In this document: positions 1-7,814 of the stretch, one piece after another
How the letters are laid out: each line of letters opens with the position of its first letter
How positions within the stretch are numbered: the first letter of the stretch is position 1
Source: Actinobacteria bacterium UBA5176
GTDB lineage: Bacteria; Actinomycetota; UBA4738
Assembly (NCBI GenBank): GCA_002413305.1
Contig: DHWS01000031.1
Location: 1-12,010 of the forward strand
Length of the DNA: 12,010 nt
Direction: 5' to 3'
The notes under the pieces: generated by a model
The model's input: only the letters and a program-made list of their open reading frames with translations
Told to the model about the DNA's origin: nothing
Database searches by the model: none
Translations under genes and position numbers: made by a program

Positions 1-370
1 CCCACGTCTCCCGTTCGAACCAGTTCGCGCCGTCCCAGACGTCGAAGATGCTCGGGCACCGCGGATCCTCACCGTCGCATTCGACCTTCACCCGGACGTG
101 GTGGTTGTGCGACGTGGAGAACACGTGGGTCACCACCTCGAAGCCGCGCCCCTTCGGCCGCCAATCGATCCCGGTCAGGAAGTCGAAGTAGTCGAAGTCG
201 AGGTCGGGCTCGTCGCGGAGGAACTCCGCCAGCTCGTGGTACCGGCCGGCCATCACCGTGATCACGGGATGGCCGAAGACCTCCTCGGCGCCCGAGACGT
301 CCTCGCCGAACTGGGCTCGCACCCGCTCGATGACGTCAGCCGGCGACAGGGGGCGTCGAGAGTCTGCCAC
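1..370 (-). CDS. nuoC: NADH-quinone oxidoreductase subunit C (30 kDa subunit), 3' part cut by window edge
   Basis: This is a hydrophilic subunit of the peripheral arm of complex I; it binds no cofactor and packs against NuoD and NuoB near the quinone site. The first 123 codons are visible and the rest lies beyond base 1. The translation holds the 30 kDa family core: [12 protein letters not shown] at about residues 59-70, then a [11 protein letters not shown] stretch (about 111-121), which is the start of the family signature. I place the start at a GTG (368-370) because AGGGAG (378-383) sits 7 bases upstream of it. A later in-frame GTG at 322 has no such site. The gene overlaps the end of nuoB by 35 bases in another frame, which suggests translational coupling. 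Whether nuoC is fused to nuoD cannot be seen here. Identity is secure; the exact start is likely. Confidence 0.93.
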   Translation of the reverse strand, partial: MADSRRPLSPADVIERVRAQFGEDVSGAEEVFGHPVITVMAGRYHELAEFLRDEPDLDFDYFDFLTGIDWRPKGRGFEVVTHVFSTSHNHHVRVKVECDGEDPRCPSIFDVWDGANWFERETW

Positions 371-848
371 TCCACTTCTCCCTGATGTCTTCCTGCCCGA
401 TCTTCTCCTGGAGCTTGATGATCCCGTGGAGCAACGCTTCGGGCCGCGGGGGGCATCCGGGCACGTAGACGTCCACGGGGATGATCTGGTCGACCCCCTT
501 GGTGACGGAGTAGCTGTCCCAGTAGGGGCCGCCGCAGTTCGAACACGACCCGAACGAGATGACGTACTTCGGGTCGGGCATCTGCTCGTACACCCGCTTC
601 ATGGCGGGGGCCATCTTGTCGGTCAGCGTGCCGGCGACGACCAGAAGGTCGGCTTGGCGCGGCCCGTGCGCGAAGGGGATCACGCCGTACCGGATGAAGT
701 CGTGCTTGCTGGCCGACGTGGCGATGAACTCGATGGCGCAGCAGGCCAAGCCGAAGTTGAACACCCACAGCGACCATTTCCGGCCCCAGTTCAGGATGAA
801 CTTGATGGGCTGGACATCGGCCAGCGGGGTCTGGTCGATCACACCCAT
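336..848 (-). CDS. nuoB: NADH-quinone oxidoreductase subunit B (N2 iron-sulfur subunit)
   Basis: NuoB carries cluster N2, the last 4Fe-4S centre of complex I, which passes electrons to the quinone at the junction of the peripheral and membrane arms. The 170-residue protein has the N2 ligand set: adjacent Cys36-Cys37 in a GLACCAIEF stretch, Cys102 in FGSCSNCGG, and Cys132 in VPGCPPRPE. Spacing agrees with the family within one residue. The start is an ATG at 846-848 with AAGG 7 bases upstream. The open frame continues far upstream, but that part reads across nuoA out of frame and is not coding. The start overlaps the end of nuoA by 10 bases, and nuoC begins inside the 3' end. Length is normal for the family. 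No defect is seen. Confidence 0.97.
   Translation of the reverse strand: MGVIDQTPLADVQPIKFILNWGRKWSLWVFNFGLACCAIEFIATSASKHDFIRYGVIPFAHGPRQADLLVVAGTLTDKMAPAMKRVYEQMPDPKYVISFGSCSNCGGPYWDSYSVTKGVDQIIPVDVYVPGCPPRPEALLHGIIKLQEKIGQEDIREKWSGRLSTPPVAG
378..383 (-). promoter_or_regulatory. ribosome binding site deciding the nuoC start
   Basis: The minus strand reads AGGGAG here, 7 bases before the GTG at 370 and inside the nuoB coding sequence. It favours the overlapping GTG start over the GTG at 322, which has no purine-rich site in front of it. Confidence 0.6.
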
Positions 849-1207
849 TGCAGCACCTTCTTCTTGTACGCGTAGAGGAGGCCCAGGGCCAGGACGAACA
901 CGAAGATCGCCATCTCCACCACGGCCTGGTAGCCGAGGCGGACGAAGATGTTCGCCCACGGGAACAGGAAGACGCTCTCGACGTCGAAGATCACGAACAG
1001 GAACGCGTAGATGTAGTACCGGATCTGGGACTGGGACCAGCCCTCGCCCACGGGATCGATCCCGCACTCGTAGGTCATGAGCTTCTCGGCGGTCTGGCGG
1101 CGGGGCGCGATCAGCCTGGCCGCCGTGAAGGCGACGGCGACCAAGCCGAAGCCCCCGATCAGCAGGGCCACCACGACACCGTAGGACTGGTAGAAGCTCT
1201 CTGCCAC
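839..1207 (-). CDS. nuoA: NADH-quinone oxidoreductase subunit A
   Basis: NuoA is a small membrane subunit at the foot of the peripheral arm (ND3 homologue). Its loop between helices 1 and 2 lines the quinone cavity. The 122-residue protein has three predicted helices, at about 10-34, 63-84 and 94-115. The diagnostic loop [12 protein letters not shown] is at 46-57, followed by [22 protein letters not shown], read here across 63-84. Cys48 corresponds to the conserved loop cysteine of ND3. The start is GTG (1205-1207) with GAAAGG 5 bases upstream, and an in-frame TGA just before it excludes a longer form. It is the first gene of a second nuo unit: the 123 bases upstream hold a Rex-like operator and a -10-like element. 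It overlaps nuoB by 10 bases. Confidence 0.97.
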   Translation of the reverse strand: MAESFYQSYGVVVALLIGGFGLVAVAFTAARLIAPRRQTAEKLMTYECGIDPVGEGWSQSQIRYYIYAFLFVIFDVESVFLFPWANIFVRLGYQAVVEMAIFVFVLALGLLYAYKKKVLQWV

Positions 1208-1221
1208 GGGCGCCTTTCAGT

Positions 1222-1256
1222 CTCCCGGAGCTTGTGAACGCTTTCTCAAGCGGGAG
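1222..1256 (-). repeat. interrupted inverted repeat enclosing the Rex-like site (nuoA leader hairpin)
   Basis: Outer arms 1222-1227 (ctcccg) and 1251-1256 (cgggag) pair perfectly. Inner arms 1231-1238 (cttgtgaa) and 1243-1250 (ttctcaag) pair 7 of 8, with a 4-base loop and a 3-base bulge (1228-1230) on one side. As RNA it would fold at or very near the 5' end of the nuoA transcript, ending about 14 bases before the start codon and leaving the ribosome site free. The inner part is the operator. The outer arms are not part of the known Rex consensus and may be leader RNA structure or chance. Confidence 0.55.
1232..1249 (-). promoter_or_regulatory. Rex-type redox operator upstream of nuoA
   Basis: Bases 1233-1248 read TGTGAACGCTTTCTCA on the plus strand. 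The published Rex operator consensus of Streptomyces is TGTGAACNNNTTCACA, so 12 of 13 specified positions match and only base 1246 differs. The flanking T (1232) and A (1249) extend the match to the wider TTGTGAA-N4-TTCACAA form. Rex is a repressor released from DNA by NADH, and nuo operons are reported Rex targets in Streptomyces. The site lies between the -10-like element and the GTG of nuoA, where a bound repressor would block initiation. The match and its position are seen; binding by Rex is inferred. Confidence 0.7.
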
Positions 1257-1257
1257 G

Positions 1258-1265
1258 ATTCTATA
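1258..1265 (-). promoter_or_regulatory. candidate -10 element of the nuoA promoter
   Basis: The minus strand reads TATAGAAT, an AT-rich island in GC-rich DNA. It offers TAGAAT (5 of 6 to TATAAT) or TATAGA (4 of 6). A start point about 7 bases downstream would fall near 1250-1252, next to the Rex-like operator. I see no good -35 hexamer 16-18 bases upstream, so the call rests on position and composition. Confidence 0.4.
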
Positions 1266-1318
1266 CAAAGAGGGGGCTGGGGCCGAATCGGGGCCCGGAT
1301 CGCACGTGGGCGCAGCCG

Positions 1319-1342
1319 GCCGAAGCGCGGCTAGGCTTCGGC
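1319..1342 (-). terminator. GC-rich hairpin at the polyprenyl synthase stop codon, possible weak terminator
   Basis: Arms 1319-1326 (gccgaagc) and 1335-1342 (gcttcggc) are perfect 8-base complements with an 8-base loop. The TAG stop codon (1331-1333) lies in the loop. No T-run follows, so this is not a canonical intrinsic terminator. Actinobacteria are often thought to use such tail-less hairpins. It separates the synthase gene from the nuoA promoter region, which fits attenuation or transcript-end protection, but the function is inferred. Confidence 0.35.
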
Positions 1343-2335
1343 GCCGCACCGCTCGGCGATGAACCGGGCGATATGGAGGAAGGCGTCCTGGGCCGGGCCG
1401 GGGGCGAGCCCCTCGGTGAGGCGCATGGCCCGGCGGACCTCGTGGGTGACCGCATCGCGCGCCCGGAGGAGCGAGCCGTCGTTGCGAACCAGGTCCAGCG
1501 CCCGGTGGAGGCGATCGCCCGACGGCGGCCCTTCGGCCAGCACCGCAGCGAGCTCCCGCCCCCGGTCCCGGTCCTCGAGCGCGTACAGAACCGGCAGCGT
1601 GTAGACGCCCTCCCGCATGTCCTGGCCGGGCTGCTTCTTCAGCTCCACCTCGGTCGAGATGATGTCCATGATGTCGTCCGAGAGCTGGAAGGCCAGGCCG
1701 AGCGCCATGCCGACGTCGTCCAGAAGCTCGATGACCTCCACTTGGGCGTCGGACAGCATGCCGCCCAGCCGCGACGACGTGGCGATGAGGGCCGCGGTCT
1801 TCCGCCGGATGATCTCCCGGTAGGCCGCTTCGGATTGATCGAGCTTGCCTGAGACCTCTACCTCCCGGAGCTGGCCGTCGCAGACCGTGGCGATGGTGCG
1901 GGCCAGCAGGCGGGTCACCTCGGTCCCGAGGTCGGCGGAGATCTCGGAGGCCTTCGCGAAGAGGAAGTCCCCCGTCAGGATGGCCACGGTGTTATCCCAC
2001 CGCGCGTTGACCGATGGCACCCCGTGCCGCTGGTCGGCCTCGTCGATCACGTCGTCGTGGTACAGCGTGGCGACGTGGGTGAGCTCGATGGCCGCCGCAC
2101 CCTGGACCAGGCGTGGATCGGTGCCGTCGCCGAAACATCCGGACAGGAGCACGACCATCGGCCGGAACCGCTTCCCGCCGGCCTGCAGGAGGTACGAAGC
2201 GGCGTCGGAGACGAAGTCGGTGTCCGAACGGACAACCTTCTCCAGGGTGGCTTCGACGTCGTTCAGCCTCGCCCGGAGCGCCTCTTCCAGCGCCGGGTCC
2301 GGAGCTACCAACCCTCGCGTCTCGGACCTGGTCAC
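1331..2335 (-). CDS. trans-polyprenyl diphosphate synthase (long-chain, probably for the menaquinone side chain)
   Basis: This enzyme class adds isopentenyl diphosphate units to an allylic primer to make the all-trans polyprenyl diphosphate used for quinone tails; it is cytosolic or membrane-associated. The 334-residue protein shows GGKRFRP (53-59), the first Asp-rich motif [13 protein letters not shown] (93-105; Asp94, 95, 98), Lys164 in the GKLD stretch, the second motif QLSDDIMD (217-224) and a KKQPGQD stretch (233-239). The fifth residue before the first motif is Ala89, not an aromatic. As in IspB and other long-chain synthases, that leaves room for product elongation beyond C20. The start is GTG with GAGGG 9 bases upstream, and an in-frame TGA lies just before it. 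It follows nuoN by 88 bases on the same strand and could be read through from the nuoG-N unit, linking quinone supply to the quinone-reducing complex. Exact chain length cannot be told from sequence. Confidence 0.93.
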   Translation of the reverse strand: MTRSETRGLVAPDPALEEALRARLNDVEATLEKVVRSDTDFVSDAASYLLQAGGKRFRPMVVLLSGCFGDGTDPRLVQGAAAIELTHVATLYHDDVIDEADQRHGVPSVNARWDNTVAILTGDFLFAKASEISADLGTEVTRLLARTIATVCDGQLREVEVSGKLDQSEAAYREIIRRKTAALIATSSRLGGMLSDAQVEVIELLDDVGMALGLAFQLSDDIMDIISTEVELKKQPGQDMREGVYTLPVLYALEDRDRGRELAAVLAEGPPSGDRLHRALDLVRNDGSLLRARDAVTHEVRRAMRLTEGLAPGPAQDAFLHIARFIAERCGAEA

Positions 2336-2423
2336 GAGCCGCCACCCTCATCCATCCGCATCGATGCTAACCGGGGCGGCACCGGGCGGCCACCGCCGCA
2401 ACGTCGGGTCGCCGCGCCCCGCA
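2336..2423 (-). other. 88-base gap between nuoN and the polyprenyl synthase
   Basis: The upstream two thirds are very GC-rich with short imperfect stems such as GGCGG/CCGCC three bases apart. Nearer the synthase there is a perfect 10-base palindrome gcatcgatgc (2358-2367), and the ribosome site GAGGG lies at 2345-2349. I see no convincing promoter or terminator, so read-through from nuoN is the simplest reading. Confidence 0.4.
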
Positions 2424-3950
2424 TCAGAACCGGATCACCGACGCGGCCTTCAGCAGGCCGAACAGGACGCCGGGGAAGACGCCGAACAGGAGCGTCAGCA
2501 GGGCGGGGATGGCGACCGCGATCCGTCCCACCGGCTCGCGGCCGAGGCCTTCGGTCTCCTCTTGACCGGGCAGGTACTCTTGCATGTACATCAGGACGAT
2601 GACCCGGATGTAGTAGAAGGCGGCGATCACCGACGTGAGCACCCCGATCAGGACCAGCGGCCAGTGGCCGGCCTGGACGGCCGCTTCGAAGACGGACACC
2701 TTGGCGATGAACCCGGCGGTGGGTGGGATGCCGGCCAGGGAGAGCATGAACACGGCCAGCACGGCGGCCAGGAATGGATCCCGGCGGGCCAGGCCCGCGT
2801 AGGAGGAGAAGTTCAGGTTCCGTTCGCCCCGCACGCTGACCAGCATCACCACACCGAACGCGCCGACGATCATCGCGGCGTAGGCGGCCAGGTAGAACAT
2901 CGAGGCTTCGATCCCCTGCCGGCTGGCCGCCGTGACCCCGACCAGGATGAAGCCGGCATGGGCGATGCTGGAGTACGCGAGCATGCGCTTGATGTTCGTC
3001 TGGGCGATGGCCAGCACGCCGCCCACGACCATAGTGATCGCGGCCAGGGCCCACACGAACGGCTTCCAGTCCCACACCAGCGGGCTCAGTGCCACGTCGA
3101 AGACCCGCAGGAACGCGGCGAACGCAGCCACCTTCGTGCCGGCGCTCATGAACGCGGTCACGCTGGTCGGTGCGCCCTGGTACGCGTCCGGGGTCCACAT
3201 GTGGAACGGGACGGCGGCGACCTTGAAGGCGAAGCCGACGGTGAGCAGGCCCGTCGCGCCGAGGGCCAGGGCCAGCGGCCCGACCTGACCGGAGAGCTTA
3301 TGGGCGATGGCGGGGAGGTTCGTCGTGCCGGTGGCGCCGTAGGCGAAGGCGATGCCGTACAGGAAGAAGGCGCTGGAGAACGCGCCCAGCAGGAAGTACT
3401 TCATGGATGCCTCGGCGCTGGCCAGCCGCCGCAGGGAGAATCCGGTCATCAGATACAGGGAGAGGCTGAGGATCTCCAGGGCCAGGAACACCATGATCAG
3501 GTCGTTCGCCGCCGTGATGAGGGTCATGCCGGCCGTGGCGAACAGCAGCAGCGGGTAGTACTCGCCCCGGACCTCGCCCGCCCGTTCGAGGTAGAGGTAG
3601 CCGAGCAGCGTGGCGATGAACGCCGCTCCCAAGATCACCAGGCGGAAGAAGACCGTGAATCGGTCGGCAGCCACCATGCCCTGGAGGACACTCGAAGGGC
3701 TGTCGGGCCGCTGGACCCAGAACCACAGATAGACGCTGTACGCGGCCGCGCCGGCGATGCCGGCCAGCGTGGCAAGGGCCAGCGCGAGGTGCGGCCTCTG
3801 CGGTTCGAGCGCGTCGTACAGCAAGAGGATCAGCGCCACCCCGACCAGGATCAGCTCGGGCGCGACCGGCGTGAAGATCAGGGGGCCGTGTCCGGTGGCC
3901 GTTTGCGGCGTGGCCGGCGGGGCCTGGGCGAGGATACTCAGCGCGAGCAC
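2424..3950 (-). CDS. nuoN: NADH-quinone oxidoreductase subunit N
   Basis: NuoN is the antiporter-like proton channel nearest the quinone end of the membrane arm, with 14 helices in the family. The 508-residue protein is hydrophobic throughout. It carries the channel residues in order: Glu159 in [12 protein letters not shown], Lys243 in [13 protein letters not shown] followed by [17 protein letters not shown] (253-269), Lys273 in GTKVAAF, and Lys417 in GFIAKVSVF on the distal half-channel. The frame stays open upstream to 4082, but that stretch lies inside nuoM. I choose GTG (3948-3950), one base after the nuoM stop, because AGGAG (3959-3963) sits 8 bases before it. The short N-terminal hydrophobic run LALSILAQA is followed by a Pro/Thr-rich stretch before the first clear helix (about 29-45). 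Length is slightly above E. coli NuoN (485). No key residue is missing. Confidence 0.97.
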   Translation of the reverse strand: MLALSILAQAPPATPQTATGHGPLIFTPVAPELILVGVALILLLYDALEPQRPHLALALATLAGIAGAAAYSVYLWFWVQRPDSPSSVLQGMVAADRFTVFFRLVILGAAFIATLLGYLYLERAGEVRGEYYPLLLFATAGMTLITAANDLIMVFLALEILSLSLYLMTGFSLRRLASAEASMKYFLLGAFSSAFFLYGIAFAYGATGTTNLPAIAHKLSGQVGPLALALGATGLLTVGFAFKVAAVPFHMWTPDAYQGAPTSVTAFMSAGTKVAAFAAFLRVFDVALSPLVWDWKPFVWALAAITMVVGGVLAIAQTNIKRMLAYSSIAHAGFILVGVTAASRQGIEASMFYLAAYAAMIVGAFGVVMLVSVRGERNLNFSSYAGLARRDPFLAAVLAVFMLSLAGIPPTAGFIAKVSVFEAAVQAGHWPLVLIGVLTSVIAAFYYIRVIVLMYMQEYLPGQEETEGLGREPVGRIAVAIPALLTLLFGVFPGVLFGLLKAASVIRF

Positions 3951-3951
3951 G

Positions 3952-5622
3952 TCAGGGGCTCCTGACGACGGGGGTGATGCAGGCGAAGTAGCCACCGCCC
4001 GGCGCGAACACACCGGGGTTGAGAACGATGGTGCGCGAGAAGGCCTTGACGTCACCGACGCAGGTGACGACGTGCTGCGCACTAGGCTCGATCTTGCTGA
4101 GCAACGGCTTCGGATAGATCCCGATGAACAGGATCGCGGCCATGATCGGCAGGATGACGAAGTACTCGCGGAGCTCGAGGTCCTTGAGGTGCGCCCACGG
4201 GCCGGCGGACTCCGAAGACCCTCCGTGTCCGTTCCCGTCGATCGCCCCGCCGGCGATCACCGGCGGCCCGTGCATCAGACGCTGATAACCCCACAGCATG
4301 TAGATCGCCGACAGCACCACGCCGGTCACCGCGGCCACGGCGAACGCCTTCGACACGACGAACGTGCCCAGGATGATCAGGAACTCCCCGACGAATCCGT
4401 TCAGCCCGGGCAACCCGATCGAGGAGAGCGCCACGAACAGCAGCACCCCGCCGTACACGGGCAGGATCCGCCCCAGCCCGTTCAGCCGGATCAGGTCGCG
4501 GGTGTGCGTCCGGTCGTACAGCATCCCGACCAGGAGGAAGAGCGCGCCCGTCGAGAGGCCGTGGTTGACCATCGCCAGCACGCCGCCGCTCATCCCCTGG
4601 AGGGACAACGCGAAGATCCCCAGCACCACGAACCCCATGTGGGACACGCTCGAGTAGGCCACCAGGCGCTTCAGGTCCACTTGGATCAGCGCCACCACGG
4701 CGCCGTAGATGATGCCGATCACGGCCAGCACCATCACGAACGTCCGGAAGAAGTTCGACGCCTCCGGGAACAGTCCCAGGTTGAACCGGATCAGCCCGTA
4801 CGCCCCGACCTTGATCACCACCGCCGCCAGGTCCAGCGACCCGGCGGTCGGCGCCTCGGTATGCGCGTCGGGTAACCACGTGTGCAGCGGAAACAGCGGC
4901 GTCTTCACGGCGAAGGCGACGAAGAAGGCCAGGAACAGCCATCGCGCCGTGGAGACCGGGAGCGAGAGGTGCTGGAGCAGCGTGTAGTCGAACGTCGGCA
5001 CGCCGAACTGCGCCCCAGCCTTGAAGTACAGGAACAGGATCCCGAGCAGCAGGAACGCCGAGCCGGCCATCGTGTACAGGAAGAACTTCACCGCGGCGTA
5101 GATCCGCCGGTCGCTCCCCCACCCCCCGATGATCAGGTACATCGGGAACAGCAGCGCCTCGAAGAAGAAGAAGAACAGCAGCAGGTCGAGGGCCAGGAAC
5201 GACCCGATCATGGCTGTCTCCAGGAACAGGAAGGCCAGCATGAAGTACTTCACCTGGTTCTCGATCCGCCACGAGATCAGCACCCCGGCCGGCATCAGGA
5301 ACGTGGTAAGCAGGACCAAGAACAGGCTGATGCCGTCGACCCCCAGGAAGAATTCGAAGTGAAGGGTCCGGACCCACGTAGCCCGGTCGACCAGCTGGAA
5401 CCCGGCCGTCCCACCTTTGAACTGCCAGGCCATGATCACCGAGAAGACGAAGGTGACCACGGTGACCAGCAGCGCCCACCGTCGGTGGAGCTGGTGGTTC
5501 GCTGTCGGGAAGAAGGCCAGGACGATCGCGCCGGCCAGCGGCAGGAAGGTCAGGACGGTCAGCCACGGGAAGTGCGAACCGGCGGAAGCCAGCGCCGGTT
5601 GCGAGGTGATCAGGCCGACCAC
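3952..5622 (-). CDS. nuoM: NADH-quinone oxidoreductase subunit M
   Basis: NuoM is the central antiporter-like proton-pumping subunit (ND4 homologue). In the 556-residue protein the charged channel residues are present: Glu155 in [12 protein letters not shown], Lys240 in [20 protein letters not shown], Lys271 in [13 protein letters not shown], His330-region VSHMGF, and Glu413 in [11 protein letters not shown]. The start is GTG (5620-5622), one base after the nuoL stop, with GAGG 7 bases upstream. The protein is about 47 residues longer than E. coli NuoM. Part of the excess is a Gly/Ser/His-rich insert (about 457-475) before the last helix. The rest is a C-terminal tail (about 511-556) with two cysteines and a PGGGYF stretch that I do not recognise. 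The tail is in frame and ends exactly at the nuoN junction, so it is not a frameshift product. Confidence 0.97.
   Translation of the reverse strand: MVGLITSQPALASAGSHFPWLTVLTFLPLAGAIVLAFFPTANHQLHRRWALLVTVVTFVFSVIMAWQFKGGTAGFQLVDRATWVRTLHFEFFLGVDGISLFLVLLTTFLMPAGVLISWRIENQVKYFMLAFLFLETAMIGSFLALDLLLFFFFFEALLFPMYLIIGGWGSDRRIYAAVKFFLYTMAGSAFLLLGILFLYFKAGAQFGVPTFDYTLLQHLSLPVSTARWLFLAFFVAFAVKTPLFPLHTWLPDAHTEAPTAGSLDLAAVVIKVGAYGLIRFNLGLFPEASNFFRTFVMVLAVIGIIYGAVVALIQVDLKRLVAYSSVSHMGFVVLGIFALSLQGMSGGVLAMVNHGLSTGALFLLVGMLYDRTHTRDLIRLNGLGRILPVYGGVLLFVALSSIGLPGLNGFVGEFLIILGTFVVSKAFAVAAVTGVVLSAIYMLWGYQRLMHGPPVIAGGAIDGNGHGGSSESAGPWAHLKDLELREYFVILPIMAAILFIGIYPKPLLSKIEPSAQHVVTCVGDVKAFSRTIVLNPGVFAPGGGYFACITPVVRSP
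3959..3963 (-). promoter_or_regulatory. ribosome binding site deciding the nuoN start
   Basis: The minus strand reads AGGAG, 8 bases before the GTG at 3950 and within the last codons of nuoM. It supports the 508-residue NuoN over the 552-residue reading that would begin inside nuoM. Confidence 0.7.
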
Positions 5623-5623
5623 G

Positions 5624-7501
5624 TCAGAACCTCACCGCGAGGTAGACCAGCACGCCCACTGCCCCTGCCAGCACCCCGAGCGCGTAGTTGCGGACCAGAC
5701 CCGTCTGGACGCGCCGGCCGGCGCCCGCCGCCGCGCGGAACAGCGTCCCCAGCCCGTTGACCGCACCGTCGACCACCCTCGCGTCGAATACGTAGGCAAG
5801 GAACGCGGCGGCAGCCTGGCCGGGGGCCACGAGCAGCCCGTTGTAGGCGTCGTTCACGTAGAACCCGCGCTGGAGAAGGCGCTTCGGCCCGGCGAACCGG
5901 ACCCGGAGGGCCTGCCAGTCAACCTTCCCGAGGTAGACGAACGCCGCCAGCCCGATCCCGACCATGGCCACCACCACCGACACGACCGCCAGCCAGAGCT
6001 CGGAGAGCCCGTGAGTGGCTTCGGCCACGCTTCCCACCACGGGCCGAAGGAACTTCGCCAGGATGCCGTTCGTCGCGGTGATCCCCAGCGCCCCGCCCGC
6101 GAAGGCACCCATCGCCAGCAGGACCAGCGCCAGGCGCATCCGGAATGCGGGCTCGTGCGGGTGACCCCGGAACCGGGGCTTCCCGTAGAAGGTCAGGAAG
6201 GTCGCCCGCGAGATGTAGACCGCGGTCAGCAGGGCGCCGAACAGCGCCGCCGCCCACAGCCCGTACCGGCCGGCCCCGCTGGCCGCGGCCACCACCTGGT
6301 CCTTGCTGAAGAATCCGGCGAAGGGCGGGATGCCGGCCATGGCCAGCGCGGCGATCGTCCAGGTGGCACCCGTGATCGGCATGGCCGCGCGGAGGCCACC
6401 CATACTGGTCATGTCGGTCTCGTCGCCGGGGAGGGCGTGCATCACGCTGCCGGCGCCCAGGAACAGCAGGGCCTTGAAGAACGCGTGCGTGACCAGCAGG
6501 AAGATCGCCGCTGCGTAGGCGCGAACGCCGGCGCCGAACATCATGAAGCCGATCTGGCTGATCGTTGAGTACGCCAGCAGGCGTTTGATGTCGTCCTGGC
6601 CGATCGCGCTGAAGCCCGCGTAGATGGCGGTGACGATGCCGACCACCGCCACCACGGTGAGCGCCGTCCCGCTGGCTTCGAAGATCGGATGTGTCCGAAC
6701 CACCAGGTAGACCCCGGCGGTGACCATGGTGGCCGCGTGGATCAGGGCCGAGACGGGCGTGGGCCCCTCCATGGCGTCGGGCAGCCAGACGTGGAGGGGC
6801 AGCTGCGCCGACTTGCCGCACGCCCCGGCGAACAGCAGCAGGGCGATGATCGTGGCGGTCCCGCTGGCCAGGCCGTGGGCCCGGCCGAACACGGTGGCGA
6901 AGGAGAGCGAGTGGAACTTCAGCCAGATGAACACGATCCCGATCAGGAATGCCGAGTCCCCGATCCGCGTGACGATGAACGCCTTCTTCGCCGCGAATGC
7001 CGCCGCGCGGCGTTCGAACCAGAACCCGATCAGCAGGTAGCTGCACAGCCCCACGCCCTCCCAGCCCAGATACAGGAGCAGGAAGTTGTCGGCCAGGACC
7101 AGGGTGAGCATGAAGAAGACGAACAGATTCAGGTAGGCGAAGAACCGTGGGAAGCGGGGGTCGCCCTGCATGTAGTCGATCGAGTAGACGTGGATCAGCG
7201 CGGCCACGCCCGTTACCGTCATGGCCATCACGATCGACAGGGGATCGACCCGGAAGTCGACGCTCACCGTCAACGTTCCCACGTGGATCCAGGTCCACAG
7301 ATGGGTGACGGCGAGGCGGTCCGAACCCGACCGGCCGAGCAGACCGAAGAGCGTGATGACCGACAGCACGAAGGATCCGCCCACCAACGTCGAGGCCAGC
7401 ACGCCGGCCGACGATCCTGGCCACCGCTTGCCGGTCAGCAGGAGGATGGCCGCGCCGGCCAGGGGCAGCAGCACGATGAAAGGGGTCAGCGGCAGGCTCA
7501 C
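5624..7501 (-). CDS. nuoL: NADH-quinone oxidoreductase subunit L
   Basis: NuoL is the distal antiporter-like subunit (ND5 homologue), including the long lateral helix along the membrane arm. The 625-residue protein (613 in E. coli) keeps the expected residues at nearly E. coli numbering: Glu148 in GWEGVGLCSYLLIGFW, Asp182 in RIGDSAF, Lys230 in CGKSAQLPLHVWLPDAMEG, His255 in SALIHAATMV, Lys343 in HAFFKALLF, and Lys400-Asp401 in FAGFFSKDQV. The lateral helix and terminal helix fall after about residue 520. The start is GTG (7499-7501), 7 bases past the nuoK stop. It is the only start available because an in-frame TGA lies six codons upstream. The nearest ribosome site, GAGGGG (7513-7518), is 11 bases away, a little far, so coupling to nuoK translation is likely. 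Confidence 0.97.
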   Translation of the reverse strand: MSLPLTPFIVLLPLAGAAILLLTGKRWPGSSAGVLASTLVGGSFVLSVITLFGLLGRSGSDRLAVTHLWTWIHVGTLTVSVDFRVDPLSIVMAMTVTGVAALIHVYSIDYMQGDPRFPRFFAYLNLFVFFMLTLVLADNFLLLYLGWEGVGLCSYLLIGFWFERRAAAFAAKKAFIVTRIGDSAFLIGIVFIWLKFHSLSFATVFGRAHGLASGTATIIALLLFAGACGKSAQLPLHVWLPDAMEGPTPVSALIHAATMVTAGVYLVVRTHPIFEASGTALTVVAVVGIVTAIYAGFSAIGQDDIKRLLAYSTISQIGFMMFGAGVRAYAAAIFLLVTHAFFKALLFLGAGSVMHALPGDETDMTSMGGLRAAMPITGATWTIAALAMAGIPPFAGFFSKDQVVAAASGAGRYGLWAAALFGALLTAVYISRATFLTFYGKPRFRGHPHEPAFRMRLALVLLAMGAFAGGALGITATNGILAKFLRPVVGSVAEATHGLSELWLAVVSVVVAMVGIGLAAFVYLGKVDWQALRVRFAGPKRLLQRGFYVNDAYNGLLVAPGQAAAAFLAYVFDARVVDGAVNGLGTLFRAAAGAGRRVQTGLVRNYALGVLAGAVGVLVYLAVRF

Positions 7502-7508
7502 GCTCCGG

Positions 7509-7814
7509 TCATCCCCTCAGCAGGCTCGCGTCGTCGACGTCGGCGCTTCGGCGTTTCCGGTACAGCGACACGATGATCGCCAGGCCCACCACGACCTCGG
7601 CCGCGGCCACCACCATCGAGAAGAACGCCAGCACCTGGCCGGTCAGGTTCCCGAGCTGGCGGGAGAAGGCGACCAGGGCCAGGTTGACGGCATTCAGTTG
7701 GAGCTCGACCGACATGAAGATCAGGAGCGCGTTCTTCCGGATGAGCACGCCGACCGTGCCGACGGTGAACAGCAGCACGGACACCACCAGGAAGTAGGAG
7801 ATCGGCGTCCTCAC
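7509..7814 (-). CDS. nuoK: NADH-quinone oxidoreductase subunit K
   Basis: NuoK is a three-helix membrane subunit (ND4L homologue) that forms part of the proton path between the quinone site and NuoN. The 101-residue protein has two buried glutamates at the family positions: Glu37 in [14 protein letters not shown] and Glu73 in [14 protein letters not shown], equivalent to Glu36 and Glu72 of E. coli NuoK. The start is GTG (7812-7814), overlapping the nuoJ stop by 4 bases (GTGA), with GAGGG 9 bases upstream. A short charged tail ([15 protein letters not shown]) follows the third helix. Length is typical. Confidence 0.97.
   Translation of the reverse strand: MRTPISYFLVVSVLLFTVGTVGVLIRKNALLIFMSVELQLNAVNLALVAFSRQLGNLTGQVLAFFSMVVAAAEVVVGLAIIVSLYRKRRSADVDDASLLRG

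Noticed and set aside
2358..2367. Perfect 10-base palindrome gcatcgatgc before the prenyl synthase
   Set aside because: Too short to call an operator alone, not a known motif to me, and not near a convincing promoter.
2336..2423. Possible promoter for the prenyl synthase (TAGCAT as -10)
   Set aside because: The only TTG-type hexamer upstream (TTGCGG) is about 26 bases away, too far for a normal spacer.
1845..3965. Plus-strand open frame of 706 codons antisense to the prenyl synthase and nuoN
   Set aside because: The translation is low-complexity (Gly, Arg, Asp, Gln, His), resembles no family I know, and crosses two clear minus-strand genes and their gap. GC-rich third positions on the minus strand remove stops from this frame.
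3951..4082. Upstream extension of NuoN to a start at 4082 (552 residues)
   Set aside because: The added 44 residues are Ser/Arg/Pro-rich, lie inside nuoM and lack a suitable ribosome site. The GTG at 3950 has AGGAG in front and abuts the nuoM stop.
4082..5566. Minus-strand 494-codon frame overlapping nuoM
   Set aside because: It is an out-of-frame reading of nuoM, rich in Arg, Gly and Pro, while the nuoM frame carries all the family motifs.
5919..7424. Minus-strand 501-codon frame overlapping nuoL
   Set aside because: Out-of-frame shadow of nuoL with biased composition and no recognisable domain.
7498..7512. A four-codon mini-frame (ATG ACC GGA GCG TGA) linking the nuoK stop to the nuoL start
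   Set aside because: It overlaps both genes neatly, but the purine-rich site touches the ATG with no spacing, so initiation there is unlikely. It looks like chance.
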